NCBI RefSeq assembly: GCF_018408705.1
Contig: NZ_AP023421.1
Location: forward strand, 248,001 to 312,000
DNA length: 64,000 nucleotides
From: Pusillibacter faecalis
GTDB taxonomy: Bacteria > Bacillota > Clostridia > Oscillospirales > Oscillospiraceae
Reading direction: 5' to 3'
Position numbers and translations under genes: made by a program. A model generated the notes under the pieces. That model did no database searches. It worked only from the letters and a program-made list of their open reading frames with translations, and had not been told where the DNA came from. The stretch's first letter is position 1; each line of letters opens with the position of its first letter. Shown here one piece after another: positions 53,517-62,610 of this stretch.

Positions 53517-55355
53517 CTACTCCACTGTTACAGATTTTGCAAGGTTGCGCGGCTTATCAATATCGCAGCCCCTCTGCAGCGCCATATAGTAGGCAAACAG
53601 CTGCAGCGGTATCACACCCAGCGACGGTTGGAGTACTGGATGTGTATCGGGTACTGCCACGGTGGAATCCGCAGTCTTTTCCATTCGTTCCCGGAAACGC
53701 TCCGTGGTGACGGCCAGTACCTCCGCGCCCCGCGCCTTGACTTCCACTACATTGCTCATGGCCTTATCGAACAGAGCTCCGTACAAGCCGAGGGCCACCA
53801 CCAGCGTCCCCTGCTCAATCAAGGAAATGGTGCCATGCTTCAGTTCACCGGAGGCATAGGCCTCGGAATGGATATAACTGATCTCCTTGAGCTTTAAAGA
53901 TCCCTCCAGCCCCAGTGCGTAATCCAGGTTTCGGCCGATGAAGAAAATGGAATTGTGGTTAAAATAGCGGGAGGCCAAGTACTGCAAATCCTCCACATGG
54001 GTCAGAACCTCTGTCATCTTCTCCGGCAGAGCTTCCATCTCTTCCAGAATCGCATGGTATTCTGCAGGCTCCACCGTCCCTAACAGGTCCGCTAGATACA
54101 ATCCGATCAAGTCCATGAGCACCAGCTGCGTGGAGTAGGCCTTGGTGGTGGCCACGGCGATCTCCGGCCCTGCCCAAGTGTAGAGAACGTCATCAGCCTC
54201 TCTAGCGATGGAGCTCCCCACCACATTGACGATGGCTAACGTGCGCCCCCCCCGGCGCTTTGCCTCCCGCATGGCAGCCATGGTATCTAAAGTTTCACCG
54301 GACTGACTGATCACGATCACCAGTGTATTCTCATCTACCAGGGGATCACTATAACGGAACTCCGAGGCAAGGCACACCTCTACTGGCCGCCGCAAAAGTC
54401 GTTCCCAATTATACTTACTCACAATCCCAACATGGTACGAGGAACCACAGGCAATCACAAAAATGCGCGAAAAGCGGCGGGCCTCCGCCTCTGTCAGGCA
54501 GAGATCATCCAGCACCACGCGTCCATCCCGAATTCGTGGGGAAACCGTTTTGCGGATCGCCTCCGGCTGTTCCAAGATCTCCTTGAACATGAAGTGGGCA
54601 TGGCCGCCCTTTTCCGCGGCGGAAATGTCCCAGTCCACCTGGCTGTGTTTTTTCTCGACAGGAGACATCTCATCATCAAAGACATCAATGGCCTGCGGCG
54701 TCACAACCGCAATCTCCCCGTCGTCCATATAGACGACGTCCCGGGTGTGCTTGATGATGGCGGTCACGTCCGACGCAATATAATTTCCATTCTCCCCAAA
54801 CCCCAGAATCAAAGGGCTGTCCTTTCTGGCTGCAATCAGGGCATTTGGATAATCGGAACAAATGATTCCCAGTGCATAAGAGCCCTCAATACGCCGCAGG
54901 ACACGCCCGACCGCTTCCAGCATATTCCCGCACTCGTGATAGTGGAATTCCAACAGCTGGGCCACCACCTCCGAATCGGTATCGGATACAAATGTGACCC
55001 CCTGGCGAAGCAAGTGCTCCTTGATTTCCAGGTAATTTTCAATAATGCCGTTATGAACCAATGCAATCTGGCCGTTTTCACTGACATGGGGATGCGCATT
55101 GATATCGTTAGGCTCTCCATGGGTCGCCCAGCGGGTGTGTCCGATTCCAAGGGTCCCCTCTAAATCTTTGCCGCCATGGGTCAGCTCCGCAAGAACCTTT
55201 AATCGTCCCTTGGCTTTTCTGACTTGTAAGCCACGCGTTTCAGAGCGCACTGCAATACCGGCGGAGTCATAACCCCGATACTCCATGCGCTCCAGGCCGT
55301 CCAAAAGAATGGGGGCCGCCTGGTCGCGGCCGGCAAATCCAATAATTCCGCACAT
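53517..55355 (-). CDS. glmS: Glutamine-fructose-6-phosphate aminotransferase
   Basis: A 612-residue enzyme making glucosamine-6-phosphate, the entry to wall amino sugars. The glutaminase nucleophile is Cys2 of MCGIIGFAG, with the GHTRWATHG loop after it. Two SIS domains follow (IACGSSYHVGIVSKYNWERL, VISQSGETLDTMAAMREAKR, FFIGRNLDYALGLEGSLKLK) and the C-terminal NLAKSVTVE. The GlmS ribozyme precedes it. Translation signal AGGAGG. Confidence 0.97.
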   Translation of the reverse strand: MCGIIGFAGRDQAAPILLDGLERMEYRGYDSAGIAVRSETRGLQVRKAKGRLKVLAELTHGGKDLEGTLGIGHTRWATHGEPNDINAHPHVSENGQIALVHNGIIENYLEIKEHLLRQGVTFVSDTDSEVVAQLLEFHYHECGNMLEAVGRVLRRIEGSYALGIICSDYPNALIAARKDSPLILGFGENGNYIASDVTAIIKHTRDVVYMDDGEIAVVTPQAIDVFDDEMSPVEKKHSQVDWDISAAEKGGHAHFMFKEILEQPEAIRKTVSPRIRDGRVVLDDLCLTEAEARRFSRIFVIACGSSYHVGIVSKYNWERLLRRPVEVCLASEFRYSDPLVDENTLVIVISQSGETLDTMAAMREAKRRGGRTLAIVNVVGSSIAREADDVLYTWAGPEIAVATTKAYSTQLVLMDLIGLYLADLLGTVEPAEYHAILEEMEALPEKMTEVLTHVEDLQYLASRYFNHNSIFFIGRNLDYALGLEGSLKLKEISYIHSEAYASGELKHGTISLIEQGTLVVALGLYGALFDKAMSNVVEVKARGAEVLAVTTERFRERMEKTADSTVAVPDTHPVLQPSLGVIPLQLFAYYMALQRGCDIDKPRNLAKSVTVE

Positions 55356-55409
55356 AAATATGAAAGATCCTCCTGATTTTTGATATCAAAAGGACAAATG
55401 CGCAGTCAT

Positions 55410-55590
55410 TTGTCGCTTTTACTGCAGTCACAGCCCCTCTGTTTTGCAGTCACCCGCATATTTGTCAGCTGTGTCACATGTCTGCAGACATGGAAGAGCA
55501 TCCGCCGAAACGTTCGATCCTCTCTTCTCCTCGTCGTCCTGCCGCGTTCTTTCCAGCAGGCACTGGCGCTTATGATAGGCGATGCCTATA
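55410..55590 (-). promoter_or_regulatory. glmS ribozyme (glucosamine-6-phosphate-activated self-cleaving riboswitch)
   Basis: In the 5' leader of glmS on the minus strand: the cleavage-site context ATA/AGCGCC (G1 near 55569), then GCAGGACGACGAGGAG, ATCGAACG, TTCGGCGGATGCTCTTCC and GGGTGACTGC, which are the conserved core segments of the glmS ribozyme in order. Glucosamine-6-phosphate acts as cofactor and triggers cleavage and mRNA decay, a negative feedback on glmS. Ends are approximate. Confidence 0.9.
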
Positions 55591-55701
55591 ATCTCCTTTC
55601 ACCTCTGCGATTTTCATTTATGATAAAACTCCATTGGGAGTCTCATCCGTACATATTTCCGCAGGAAAAGCAGACGCTATCCCAACTGGGGGAATTTCTT
55701 T

Positions 55702-56385
55702 ATGATGACTGCTTTCACGCGTACTCTCATCCTGTATTTTCTAATCATGCTGGGTCTGCGGCTGATGGGCAAGCGCCAAATTGGCGAGCTGGAACCCAGC
55801 GAACTGGTTCTAACTATGATGATCTCAGATCTGGCCACCGTTCCCATGCAGGATTTTGGGATTCCCTTGCTGGCCGGTGTAATTCCCATTTTAACATTGC
55901 TGGCACTGTCCATGCTGCTCAGCCAGCTCTCTTTGTATAATCTCCGCTTTCGCGAACTGACATGCGGCACGCCGGCAGTTTTAATCCGCCACGGGGAGCT
56001 GCAGCAGAAAACTATGCAGAAAAATCGCTATACCCTGGATGAGCTTTTAGAAGAACTGCGCGGCCAGGGAATCTCCAGCGTCTCTGAGGTCAAATACGCC
56101 ATTTTGGAAAATTCGGGTCAGCTTTCCGTCCTGCCCTGGACCCGCAACCAGCCTCCCACCGCCGCACAGATGGGACTGGATATTGAGGATGATGTGACAT
56201 TGCCTGTGGTCCTCATCAACGATGGGCGCGTTCTGCAAAAGAATCTCACTGCCTGTGGCAAAAATACACAGTGGCTGCAAACGATCCTGAAAGAACACCA
56301 TCTATCCAAACCAGAGGATGTATTTTTACTGACCTTAGATGAACAGGGCCAAATTGTCTGTGTTCAAAAGGAGGACAACCCATGA
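55702..56385 (+). CDS. DUF421 (YetF-like) membrane protein
   Basis: A 227-residue protein. Three hydrophobic helices cover residues 5-85, with LRLMGKRQIGELEPSELVLT and ISDLATVPMQD, the DUF421 signature, then the soluble YetF-like domain (CGTPAVLIRHGELQQKTMQK, YTLDELLEELRGQGISSV, EVKYAILENSGQLSVLPW). The family is linked to spore-related membrane proteins but has no known activity. Its start codon pair ATGATG overlaps a weak ribosome site. The DUF4363 gene follows with a 4-nt overlap. Confidence 0.9.
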   Translation: MMTAFTRTLILYFLIMLGLRLMGKRQIGELEPSELVLTMMISDLATVPMQDFGIPLLAGVIPILTLLALSMLLSQLSLYNLRFRELTCGTPAVLIRHGELQQKTMQKNRYTLDELLEELRGQGISSVSEVKYAILENSGQLSVLPWTRNQPPTAAQMGLDIEDDVTLPVVLINDGRVLQKNLTACGKNTQWLQTILKEHHLSKPEDVFLLTLDEQGQIVCVQKEDNP

Positions 56386-56765
56386 AGAAAGCTCTGCTGG
56401 TTCCCATTGCGATACTGACAGCAATCTTGGTGCTCTCCCTATGGAATGGCGCCGCCATGGAGTCTCGAACAAGCCGGTGGCGCGACCAAATTCACCGCGC
56501 GGGCGTGATGGCGGATGCCGGAGATTGGCTGGAGGCAGAGACCGCCCTTGCCAAGAGCTATACCGATTGGTCCACCTGTCAAACCTATCTCCACATCGTC
56601 ATGGAGCACGACGCTGTTGATGATGCGGAAGCCATGTACCGTCGGGCAATGGCCTTTGCCGCTGCGGAAGAACCCAGCGAATTCCGAGCAGAGATCGCGG
56701 ACCTCTCTGATCAGCTGCGCCTGCTGTCTGAAATGGAGCAGTGCAGCATCAAAAACATTCTGTAA
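56382..56765 (+). CDS. DUF4363 protein
   Basis: A 127-residue protein with an N-terminal membrane helix (LLVPIAILTAILVLSLWNGA) and an amphipathic helical domain, the common partner of DUF421 genes in Clostridia. The start overlaps the DUF421 stop (ATGA). Function unknown. Confidence 0.85.
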   Translation: MKKALLVPIAILTAILVLSLWNGAAMESRTSRWRDQIHRAGVMADAGDWLEAETALAKSYTDWSTCQTYLHIVMEHDAVDDAEAMYRRAMAFAAAEEPSEFRAEIADLSDQLRLLSEMEQCSIKNIL

Positions 56766-56772
56766 AGGAAAA

Positions 56773-57228
56773 TTACTTCTCAGAAAGGAGCTTATTTAAC
56801 TCAGCCATAAAGGTATCAATATCCTTGAATTGCCGGTATACAGAGGCAAAGCGGACATAGGCCACCTGGTCTACCATCCGCAGTTTCTCCATCACTCGCT
56901 CCCCAATGATTTCTGTGCTGATTTCCCGATCCATGGAGTTTTGAAGGTCCTGCTCAATCTCATCCGCAATCTTTTCCAGCTCCGCAAAAGGGACTGGCCG
57001 CTTTTCACAGGCACGGATCATACCCCCCAGAACCTTTCTCTTGTCAAAGCTCTGTCGGCTCCCGTCCTTTTTCACCACCACCATAGGTAGACTTTCCACT
57101 GTCTCATACGTGGTGAAGCGTTTGCCGCAGGACAGGCATTCCCGCCGCCGCCGGATGCTGGTACCCTCGTCTGCCGGACGGGAATCAATCACTTTGCTCT
57201 CGTTATAACTGCAAAAGGGACATTTCAT
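56773..57228 (-). CDS. nrdR: Transcriptional repressor NrdR
   Basis: About 151 residues. The zinc ribbon [20 protein letters not shown], with the second pair in [12 protein letters not shown], and the ATP-cone domain ([20 protein letters not shown] and [16 protein letters not shown]) define NrdR, the dATP-sensing repressor of ribonucleotide reductase genes. The second ATG of ATGATG (57228) is better spaced from GGGAGG. No nrd gene is in the window. Confidence 0.96.
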   Translation of the reverse strand: MKCPFCSYNESKVIDSRPADEGTSIRRRRECLSCGKRFTTYETVESLPMVVVKKDGSRQSFDKRKVLGGMIRACEKRPVPFAELEKIADEIEQDLQNSMDREISTEIIGERVMEKLRMVDQVAYVRFASVYRQFKDIDTFMAELNKLLSEK

Positions 57229-57327
57229 CATGTGACCCTCCCATTCCCAAATGATTCAGTGCGATGTCTCCTTTGGGACAATTATACCACAGCACCACAA
57301 AATATGGTATCTCTATTTTTCAATTTT

Positions 57328-57861
57328 TCAATTTTTTTCTGGCCGCAGGACAGGCCACTCTTTCTTGTTAAACGTATAAATCACATACGGACGATCCCCC
57401 AGCTTTCTGACGCTGGCCAGGCAGAACATGGGTGCGAGCGGAAACGGCTTGTGCGGGTCATATGGAACAGCCAGGTGCTGTGTCTCTGCCTCCCGTCTGG
57501 TCATGGCTCCCTTCACACCCTGAAGCTGACGGCGAAGCCAGGGTGTGCGGAACAGTCGCTCCGGAAACTCAGCGGCCTCCCAGCTGCTGCCCTCTTCCAT
57601 AGCGGGACGGGCTTCTCCCCGGATGAGACGGCCTATAGGCCCGGTCATATGGTCGGAAAACCGGCGCCGGATAGACGCCTCTTCTCCATTTGGCTCTAGA
57701 ATCCCCAGCCGAAGTTCTCCTTCAGCCCCCACGACCCAGGCACACCAGAGTCCCTCCTCGGGGAGATGGCATCTGGCCGTAAACCAGGTGTACAGAGCCT
57801 CTCTCTCCACCGTTAATTCTCCAACCGGATTTCCGGCCCATATCAGCGGAAACTTGTCCAT
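57328..57861 (-). CDS. Hypothetical protein
   Basis: A 177-residue soluble protein. The start has strand-rich FPLIWAGNPVGELTVEREAL and YTWFTARCHLPEEGLWCAWV, and the end has PMFCLASVRKLGDRPYVIYT, FNKKEWPVLRPE. No motif assigned. Ends at 57328 and its own start (57861) is near the terminator at 57878, so it is monocistronic. Confidence 0.65.
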   Translation of the reverse strand: MDKFPLIWAGNPVGELTVEREALYTWFTARCHLPEEGLWCAWVVGAEGELRLGILEPNGEEASIRRRFSDHMTGPIGRLIRGEARPAMEEGSSWEAAEFPERLFRTPWLRRQLQGVKGAMTRREAETQHLAVPYDPHKPFPLAPMFCLASVRKLGDRPYVIYTFNKKEWPVLRPEKN

Positions 57862-57877
57862 GCCTCTGCCACCTCCT

Positions 57878-57917
57878 AAAAAACCGTCTGTGCCATTCTA
57901 TGCACAGACGGTTTTTC
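57878..57917. terminator. Bidirectional terminator
   Basis: AAAACCGTCTGTG and CACAGACGGTTTT, a perfect 13-bp stem, with A and T runs on both sides, directly downstream of the secreted-protein gene. Confidence 0.87.
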
Positions 57918-57922
57918 ATATG

Positions 57923-58426
57923 TCAGGCGATGGAATAGCTCCCCCGCACTAAAAGCTTGGTGGTAGCAGCAGTAGCCTTCACCCCGCGGCCCTCAATCGT
58001 CATCATGTACAAATGGTTTTGGGCCAGCGCACCGCCATTGTTCAGTGTTCCGGCCGTGGTCTCGTCAATCAGTCCCGGGCTGGAGGATGCAACGCAAACG
58101 GCAGCGCCAACCCGAAGCATGACCTCGCAGCCAATTTCTCCCGTCAGGACTTGTCCGCTGGTAAGAGTCACTACAGTAAACGTACTGGACGTAGAACTCC
58201 CCATTGTCCCACCAAGCTGCTGGACAATCTGACTGTTCCTTGCGGCAATTTTCTCATCAACCTTGTTCAGGATTTCTCCCAGGAAGGTATCATTTAGATA
58301 ACTGAGCGTCACCAGAGGATCATCGCTGCCGCCAGCAACAGCACCTGCTACCGTCACCGTGGCGTTCAGCATCACGCTCAGGACTACCAGCACCACCGCT
58401 CGTAAAAACCATCTGTTCTTTTTCAT
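57923..58426 (-). CDS. Secreted hypothetical protein
   Basis: A 167-residue protein with a signal peptide (MKKNRWFLRAVVLVVLSVML, cleavage near AGAVAG), a helical segment (LNDTFLGEILNKVDEKIAAR) and a C-terminal Ser/Thr/Gly-rich beta region (STFTVVTLTSGQVLTGEIGC to TTKLLVRGSYSIA). No family is assigned. Located after mazF in the same direction with 69 nt between them. Confidence 0.65.
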   Translation of the reverse strand: MKKNRWFLRAVVLVVLSVMLNATVTVAGAVAGGSDDPLVTLSYLNDTFLGEILNKVDEKIAARNSQIVQQLGGTMGSSTSSTFTVVTLTSGQVLTGEIGCEVMLRVGAAVCVASSSPGLIDETTAGTLNNGGALAQNHLYMMTIEGRGVKATAATTKLLVRGSYSIA

Positions 58427-58495
58427 ATATGTACCTCTCTATCCTTTGTACCCAAGTCCTTCCGGAGAGTAAACTCCCTCCGGAAGGACTGGTCG

Positions 58496-58873
58496 TTAAA
58501 CCAACTGATCGTGTGGTAAGCCAAAACTGACCGCGATGGCCGTGTCAACTTTAGTCATCACATGTTCCTCCACATGACCCAACCGTTCCCGCAGGCGCTT
58601 TTTGTCCAGGGTTCGCACTTGTTCCAACAGAACAATGGAATCCCTGCTTAAGCCGCAGCTTTGATCCACAGGAAGGTCGATATGTGTCGGCAGCCGGGCT
58701 TTGCCCGTCTGAGAGGTGATGGCCGCCGCAATCACGGTGGGGCTGTAACGGTTCCCGGTGTCGTTCTGGATAATCAGAACCGGCCGGACGCCGCCCTGTT
58801 CGCTGCCCACCACCGGGGAGAGATCGGCATAGTAAATATCGCCGCGCTTGACACTCGTATCCACAAAGTTCAC
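58496..58873 (-). CDS. mazF: MazF/PemK-type mRNA interferase
   Basis: A 125-residue toxin of the EndoA type. [59 protein letters not shown] and [16 protein letters not shown] are conserved in EndoA, whose Arg and Thr in the RPVLI/ITSQT regions cut mRNA. It follows alr as in Bacillus, but no antitoxin ORF fits in the 196-nt gap between them. The GTG at 58873 is very close to GGCGGAG; the GTG at 58864 has better spacing. Confidence 0.92.
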   Translation of the reverse strand: MNFVDTSVKRGDIYYADLSPVVGSEQGGVRPVLIIQNDTGNRYSPTVIAAAITSQTGKARLPTHIDLPVDQSCGLSRDSIVLLEQVRTLDKKRLRERLGHVEEHVMTKVDTAIAVSFGLPHDQLV

Positions 58874-59069
58874 ACTCCGCCGAAAGAAGTACCCGCCACC
58901 GAGGGATCTCTCGGTGAGGCCACTCTCATTCTCCCACGCAGCTCCGGAATTTATACGCCAAAACTCCGGCGTCCTTGCCCCGCTCTATTTTATGCGGGGG
59001 ACGAAGTGTGTGTCCCTCATGCTTCGACAGCTTTCCGGGCAGGCTCCCCTTCCTGCTGTATGTTTCCTG

Positions 59070-60239
59070 TCACAGCAGCAGCCGCAGGCTGCGCTCCACC
59101 ACGGCGCCGTTCTCCATGTACAGCCGCGGCACTCGCTTGCTTACCGCGCAGGTCAGTTCGTATGGAATCGTCCCCAGGATATCCGCCAGCACATCGGCCC
59201 GCTGCCGGACGCCGAAAAGTTCCACGGTGTCTCCCACATGGACATCTGGCAGCTCTGTCAGGTCCACCATGGTCATATCCATGCAGATGCGGCCCAGGAT
59301 GGGAGCTGGTCCTTGATCTGTCTGCACTGCCATACATCCGGAAAGGCCTCGGAACAACCCGTCGGCATAGCCGATAGGCAAAACGCCCACTCTGGTCTTA
59401 TGGGCGGTACGGAAGGTCCTTCCATAGCTAATGTCCGTCTCCGGGTCAAAGATCTTGATGGTAGAGATGCAGGATTTCAGGGTCATCACAGGCCGCAGCC
59501 CCAGCCGGTCCCGGTCAGCTCCCGCACCGTACAGTGCAATGCCAGGGCGGACCATATCCAGGTACATCTCCGGATATCTTGCCAGCGCACCGCTATTGGT
59601 GCAGTGGCGAATCTCGAAGGTTCGCCCTCTCCGGGCCAGCGCTTCCAGAACTCTCATAAAGAGTCCAAACTGTTCCTGTGTGTAGTCCTCGCTGGCGGCA
59701 TCATCCTCGTCTGCAACGGAAAAATGAGTGAAGATTCCCTCCGGCTCCAAGTGCCCCAGCGCACAGGAGGCAGCAATTGCCTCCACACCCCCGTCAAAGT
59801 GCTCCCCCCGCACCAAAAAGCCAAGCCGGGACATGCCGGTGTCCACCTTGATATGGACCTTCAATCTGCCGCCGCACTTCGCTGCAGCATCGTCATATGC
59901 CTCGGCTTTGGCCTGGGCTGAAACAGTCTGTGTAATGTGATATTGGATCAGCTGAGGCGTCAGCTCCGGCGGAGTGTGCCCCAGCACCAAAAGCGGTGCG
60001 CAGATACCGGCGTGACGCAGCTCCCGCGCCTCGTCCAGACTGGACACTGCCAGATAATCCGCCCCCAGCGCCTCCAGCTTGCGGGATATCTGAACCGCAC
60101 CATGGCCATAGGCATCCGCCTTGACAACTCCCAAATACTTCACGGCTGGGCCGATCTTCTCTCTAGCCTGATGATAATTGTGGGCCAGAGCGTCCAGATC
60201 AATCTCCGCCCAGGTCCGCCGTAAAATGGTATCGTCCAT
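59070..60239 (-). CDS. alr: Alanine racemase
   Basis: A 389-residue PLP enzyme making D-Ala for the wall and possibly spore germination control. The PLP Lys lies in LGVVKADAYGHGAVQISRKL; RPGIALYGA and the C-terminal GRICMDMTMVDLTELPDVHV (with the second catalytic Tyr in ISYGRTF) follow. It lies 20 nt after the lipoprotein gene and upstream of mazF. Confidence 0.96.
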   Translation of the reverse strand: MDDTILRRTWAEIDLDALAHNYHQAREKIGPAVKYLGVVKADAYGHGAVQISRKLEALGADYLAVSSLDEARELRHAGICAPLLVLGHTPPELTPQLIQYHITQTVSAQAKAEAYDDAAAKCGGRLKVHIKVDTGMSRLGFLVRGEHFDGGVEAIAASCALGHLEPEGIFTHFSVADEDDAASEDYTQEQFGLFMRVLEALARRGRTFEIRHCTNSGALARYPEMYLDMVRPGIALYGAGADRDRLGLRPVMTLKSCISTIKIFDPETDISYGRTFRTAHKTRVGVLPIGYADGLFRGLSGCMAVQTDQGPAPILGRICMDMTMVDLTELPDVHVGDTVELFGVRQRADVLADILGTIPYELTCAVSKRVPRLYMENGAVVERSLRLLL

Positions 60240-60259
60240 GAAAGGATCTCCTTTGTAGA

Positions 60260-60856
60260 TTATGATTCTTCCAGTGTATCATAAAAAGAAAAGCTCGTAA
60301 ACTCCGCGGTTAAAATAATTTCGCCATCCACGGCAATCTCACCCCGCAGCGGCTTCCCGTCGTCCTGCCGCAGCCAGATGGTGGAGATGATCTTTCCGCT
60401 CTGAGTACCACTCTGATCCACACAAAGCCGCATACAGGGCACCTCATTCCAGGTCTCCTCGTTTTCCTCCAGCAGCCAACCGTCCCGTAAAGCGCTCATA
60501 AGCCTTGGCAGGCAAGTCGCAGGACTCACCGCCTCCTCGCTGAGAAAGCCAACGTTCAAGCTCGCGTCCTCAAATTCCAGACTCCAGTCTGTGTCGTTGA
60601 GAACCGCCCGCACACCGGCAATGGTCTCTGGCTCCAGAACCTCCACTGTGATCTCTCCTCCGGGAACATATTCACATTTCAGCCTGGCCTCCCACTCCAG
60701 TCCCTCCTGGTCGCATGTCACCAAGGCCTCCATGGAACAGCCAGCCATGTCATGATAGTGCTCCCGCAGGGAAGCTGCCTCATCTTCGCCTGTTCTGCCG
60801 CAGGCTGTCAGCAGCAGACACAGGGTTATCATTGGTACGCATACCCATCTGCGCAC
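60260..60856 (-). CDS. Lipoprotein, unknown function
   Basis: A 198-residue exported lipoprotein: signal (MRRWVCVPMITLCLLLTACG, lipobox LTAC) and a beta-rich domain (EITVEVLEPETIAGVRAVLN, KIISTIWLRQDDGKPLRGEI). The GTG at 60856 follows AGGAGGA by 8 nt, inside the end of nnr, giving a 77-nt overlap. It looks similar to lipoproteins upstream of alr in related genomes (from memory). Confidence 0.8.
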   Translation of the reverse strand: MRRWVCVPMITLCLLLTACGRTGEDEAASLREHYHDMAGCSMEALVTCDQEGLEWEARLKCEYVPGGEITVEVLEPETIAGVRAVLNDTDWSLEFEDASLNVGFLSEEAVSPATCLPRLMSALRDGWLLEENEETWNEVPCMRLCVDQSGTQSGKIISTIWLRQDDGKPLRGEIAVDGEIILTAEFTSFSFYDTLEES

Positions 60857-62405
60857 CGCATGCTCCTCCTATTTCAATCAATGCCTCCGGCAGGGCTGAG
60901 ATGACGTCCTTCGGCGTCATGGCGTAGGCTGTGAGGCGCGACGCAGCCAGATCCCCCGCGCGCCCATGGAGCCAGACGCCAAGCGCTGCAGCCTGTACTG
61001 CCGTAGTCCCTTGGGCCAGCAAAGACGCAATCAGGCCCGTCAGCACATCGCCGCTGCCACCCTTAGCAAGTCCGGAGTTCCCCGTCGTGTTGACCAGAAC
61101 GTTCCCCTCCGGTGTGGCCGTCAGAGTCCGATGGCCCTTGAGCACCAAAATACAGCCATGTCTTATAGCAAACTCTCTGGCTGCTCGCACGCGGTCCCCA
61201 TGGGACAGCTCCCCGCCAATCCGCAGGAATTCTCCATCGTGAGGCGTCAGGATGGTAACGCGGCCTCTCCGCCCGTCCAGACTATCTATATGCCCTTCCA
61301 GGGCGTTTATGCCGTCGGCGTCCAGCACGATGGGCTTTGAGGTCTCATCCAGCAGAGTATGAACCAGGCGTACCGCCGACTCGCCATGTCCAAGGCCCGG
61401 CCCCAGCGCCAACACGTCGCACTCCGCCAGCTTTTCCCGCAAATCAGGAAGAGCTTTGCAGCTCAATCCCCCCTCTTTTTCCGCTAACGGAAACGGCATG
61501 GCAGATATACACTTCATAGCCTCCACGGCCCAAAGGCTCTCCGGCACCCCCAGAAAGACTAGCCCGCAGCCGGAATGTACCGCGCCGCTGGCCGCCAGAT
61601 AGGGCGCGCCACTGTAGCCAACCGCGCCGCCAATCACTAAAACCTTTCCGAAGGTTCCCTTATGGCCGTCCTCTTTCCGACGCGGCAGCGCCTCCCGCGC
61701 ATAAGTCTCATGAACTGTCTGGACCCGGCTGGTAAGAGCCTTCACCCGCTTCTCCGGAATCCCGATTGTCCAGACGGTCACATCCCCCGCGTATAAAGCC
61801 CCATCTCCTACAGCGTGCCCGGGTTTTGCCAGTGTAAAGGTAACCGTCCTGTCAGCCTTGACTGCACAGCCAAGAATCCGTCCCGTGTCTGCCTCCACAC
61901 CGCTTGAAATATCAGCGGAGATCACAGTGCCCTGGCAGTGATTGATCAAATGGATTGCCGCGGCAAAATCGGATTCCGGTGAGATTTCCCGGGAAAGGCC
62001 CACACCGAAAATCGCGTCGATCAGCACATGGCTCTTCCCACACCAGGCGCGCTGTTCTTCGTTTTCCGGCTCAAAGTGTTCCAGCTCCAAGCCGCACTCG
62101 CTGAGGCGGCGTGTCTCCTCCAAGGCATCCTGTGTCAGCTTCTCGTAGCTGCCTACCAGAAAGGCCCTCACATGGACCCCCTTGAGGAACAGCTTTCTTG
62201 CAGCCGAAATACCGTCTCCGCCGTTATTTCCCGCGCCGCACAGCACTGCCGCCCGGCACTTTCCGGGCCGCCTCGGCAACAGTTCCAGAGCAGTCTGGAC
62301 AATCCCATCCGCTGCCTGCTCCATCAAATCTATGGAGGGAATTCCATCCTCCTCTGTCGCCAGACGGTCCAATTCTCGCATCTGTACCGCTGTGGCCAGT
62401 TTCAT
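60780..62405 (-). CDS. nnr: Bifunctional NAD(P)H-hydrate epimerase/dehydratase
   Basis: A 541-residue metabolite-repair enzyme. The N-terminal YjeF_N epimerase domain (residues 1-210: AAVLCGAGNNGGDGISAARK, VLIDAIFGVGLSREISPESD) and the C-terminal ADP-dependent dehydratase domain (about 230-520: GTFGKVLVIGGAVGYSGAPY, LVNTTGNSGLAKGGSGDVLT) are both present. Together they return damaged NADHX and NADPHX to use. Its last 77 nt overlap the lipoprotein gene. Confidence 0.96.
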   Translation of the reverse strand: MKLATAVQMRELDRLATEEDGIPSIDLMEQAADGIVQTALELLPRRPGKCRAAVLCGAGNNGGDGISAARKLFLKGVHVRAFLVGSYEKLTQDALEETRRLSECGLELEHFEPENEEQRAWCGKSHVLIDAIFGVGLSREISPESDFAAAIHLINHCQGTVISADISSGVEADTGRILGCAVKADRTVTFTLAKPGHAVGDGALYAGDVTVWTIGIPEKRVKALTSRVQTVHETYAREALPRRKEDGHKGTFGKVLVIGGAVGYSGAPYLAASGAVHSGCGLVFLGVPESLWAVEAMKCISAMPFPLAEKEGGLSCKALPDLREKLAECDVLALGPGLGHGESAVRLVHTLLDETSKPIVLDADGINALEGHIDSLDGRRGRVTILTPHDGEFLRIGGELSHGDRVRAAREFAIRHGCILVLKGHRTLTATPEGNVLVNTTGNSGLAKGGSGDVLTGLIASLLAQGTTAVQAAALGVWLHGRAGDLAASRLTAYAMTPKDVISALPEALIEIGGACGAQMGMRTNDNPVSAADSLRQNRRR

Positions 62406-62610
62406 AATCGCCGCCTCCCGTCTTTTTCTCCATTATAAAAACGACGGCTTACTTTTGCAATGATTTTTCTTTTCCGAAACCGAAAACTCTGATAAAATCA
62501 AGGATGCAACCGCAACTGTACATATCGCGCGTGAAACGCAACCTGAAATCGCTGGCATTGCGGCCCTTGCTTTCCTACAATCATTCCATCAATACACAGG
62601 AGGTTTTCTC

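Noticed and set aside
55410..55590. Small protein-coding region in the glmS leader
   Set aside because: The conserved segments match the glmS ribozyme in order, and frames there lack ribosome sites.
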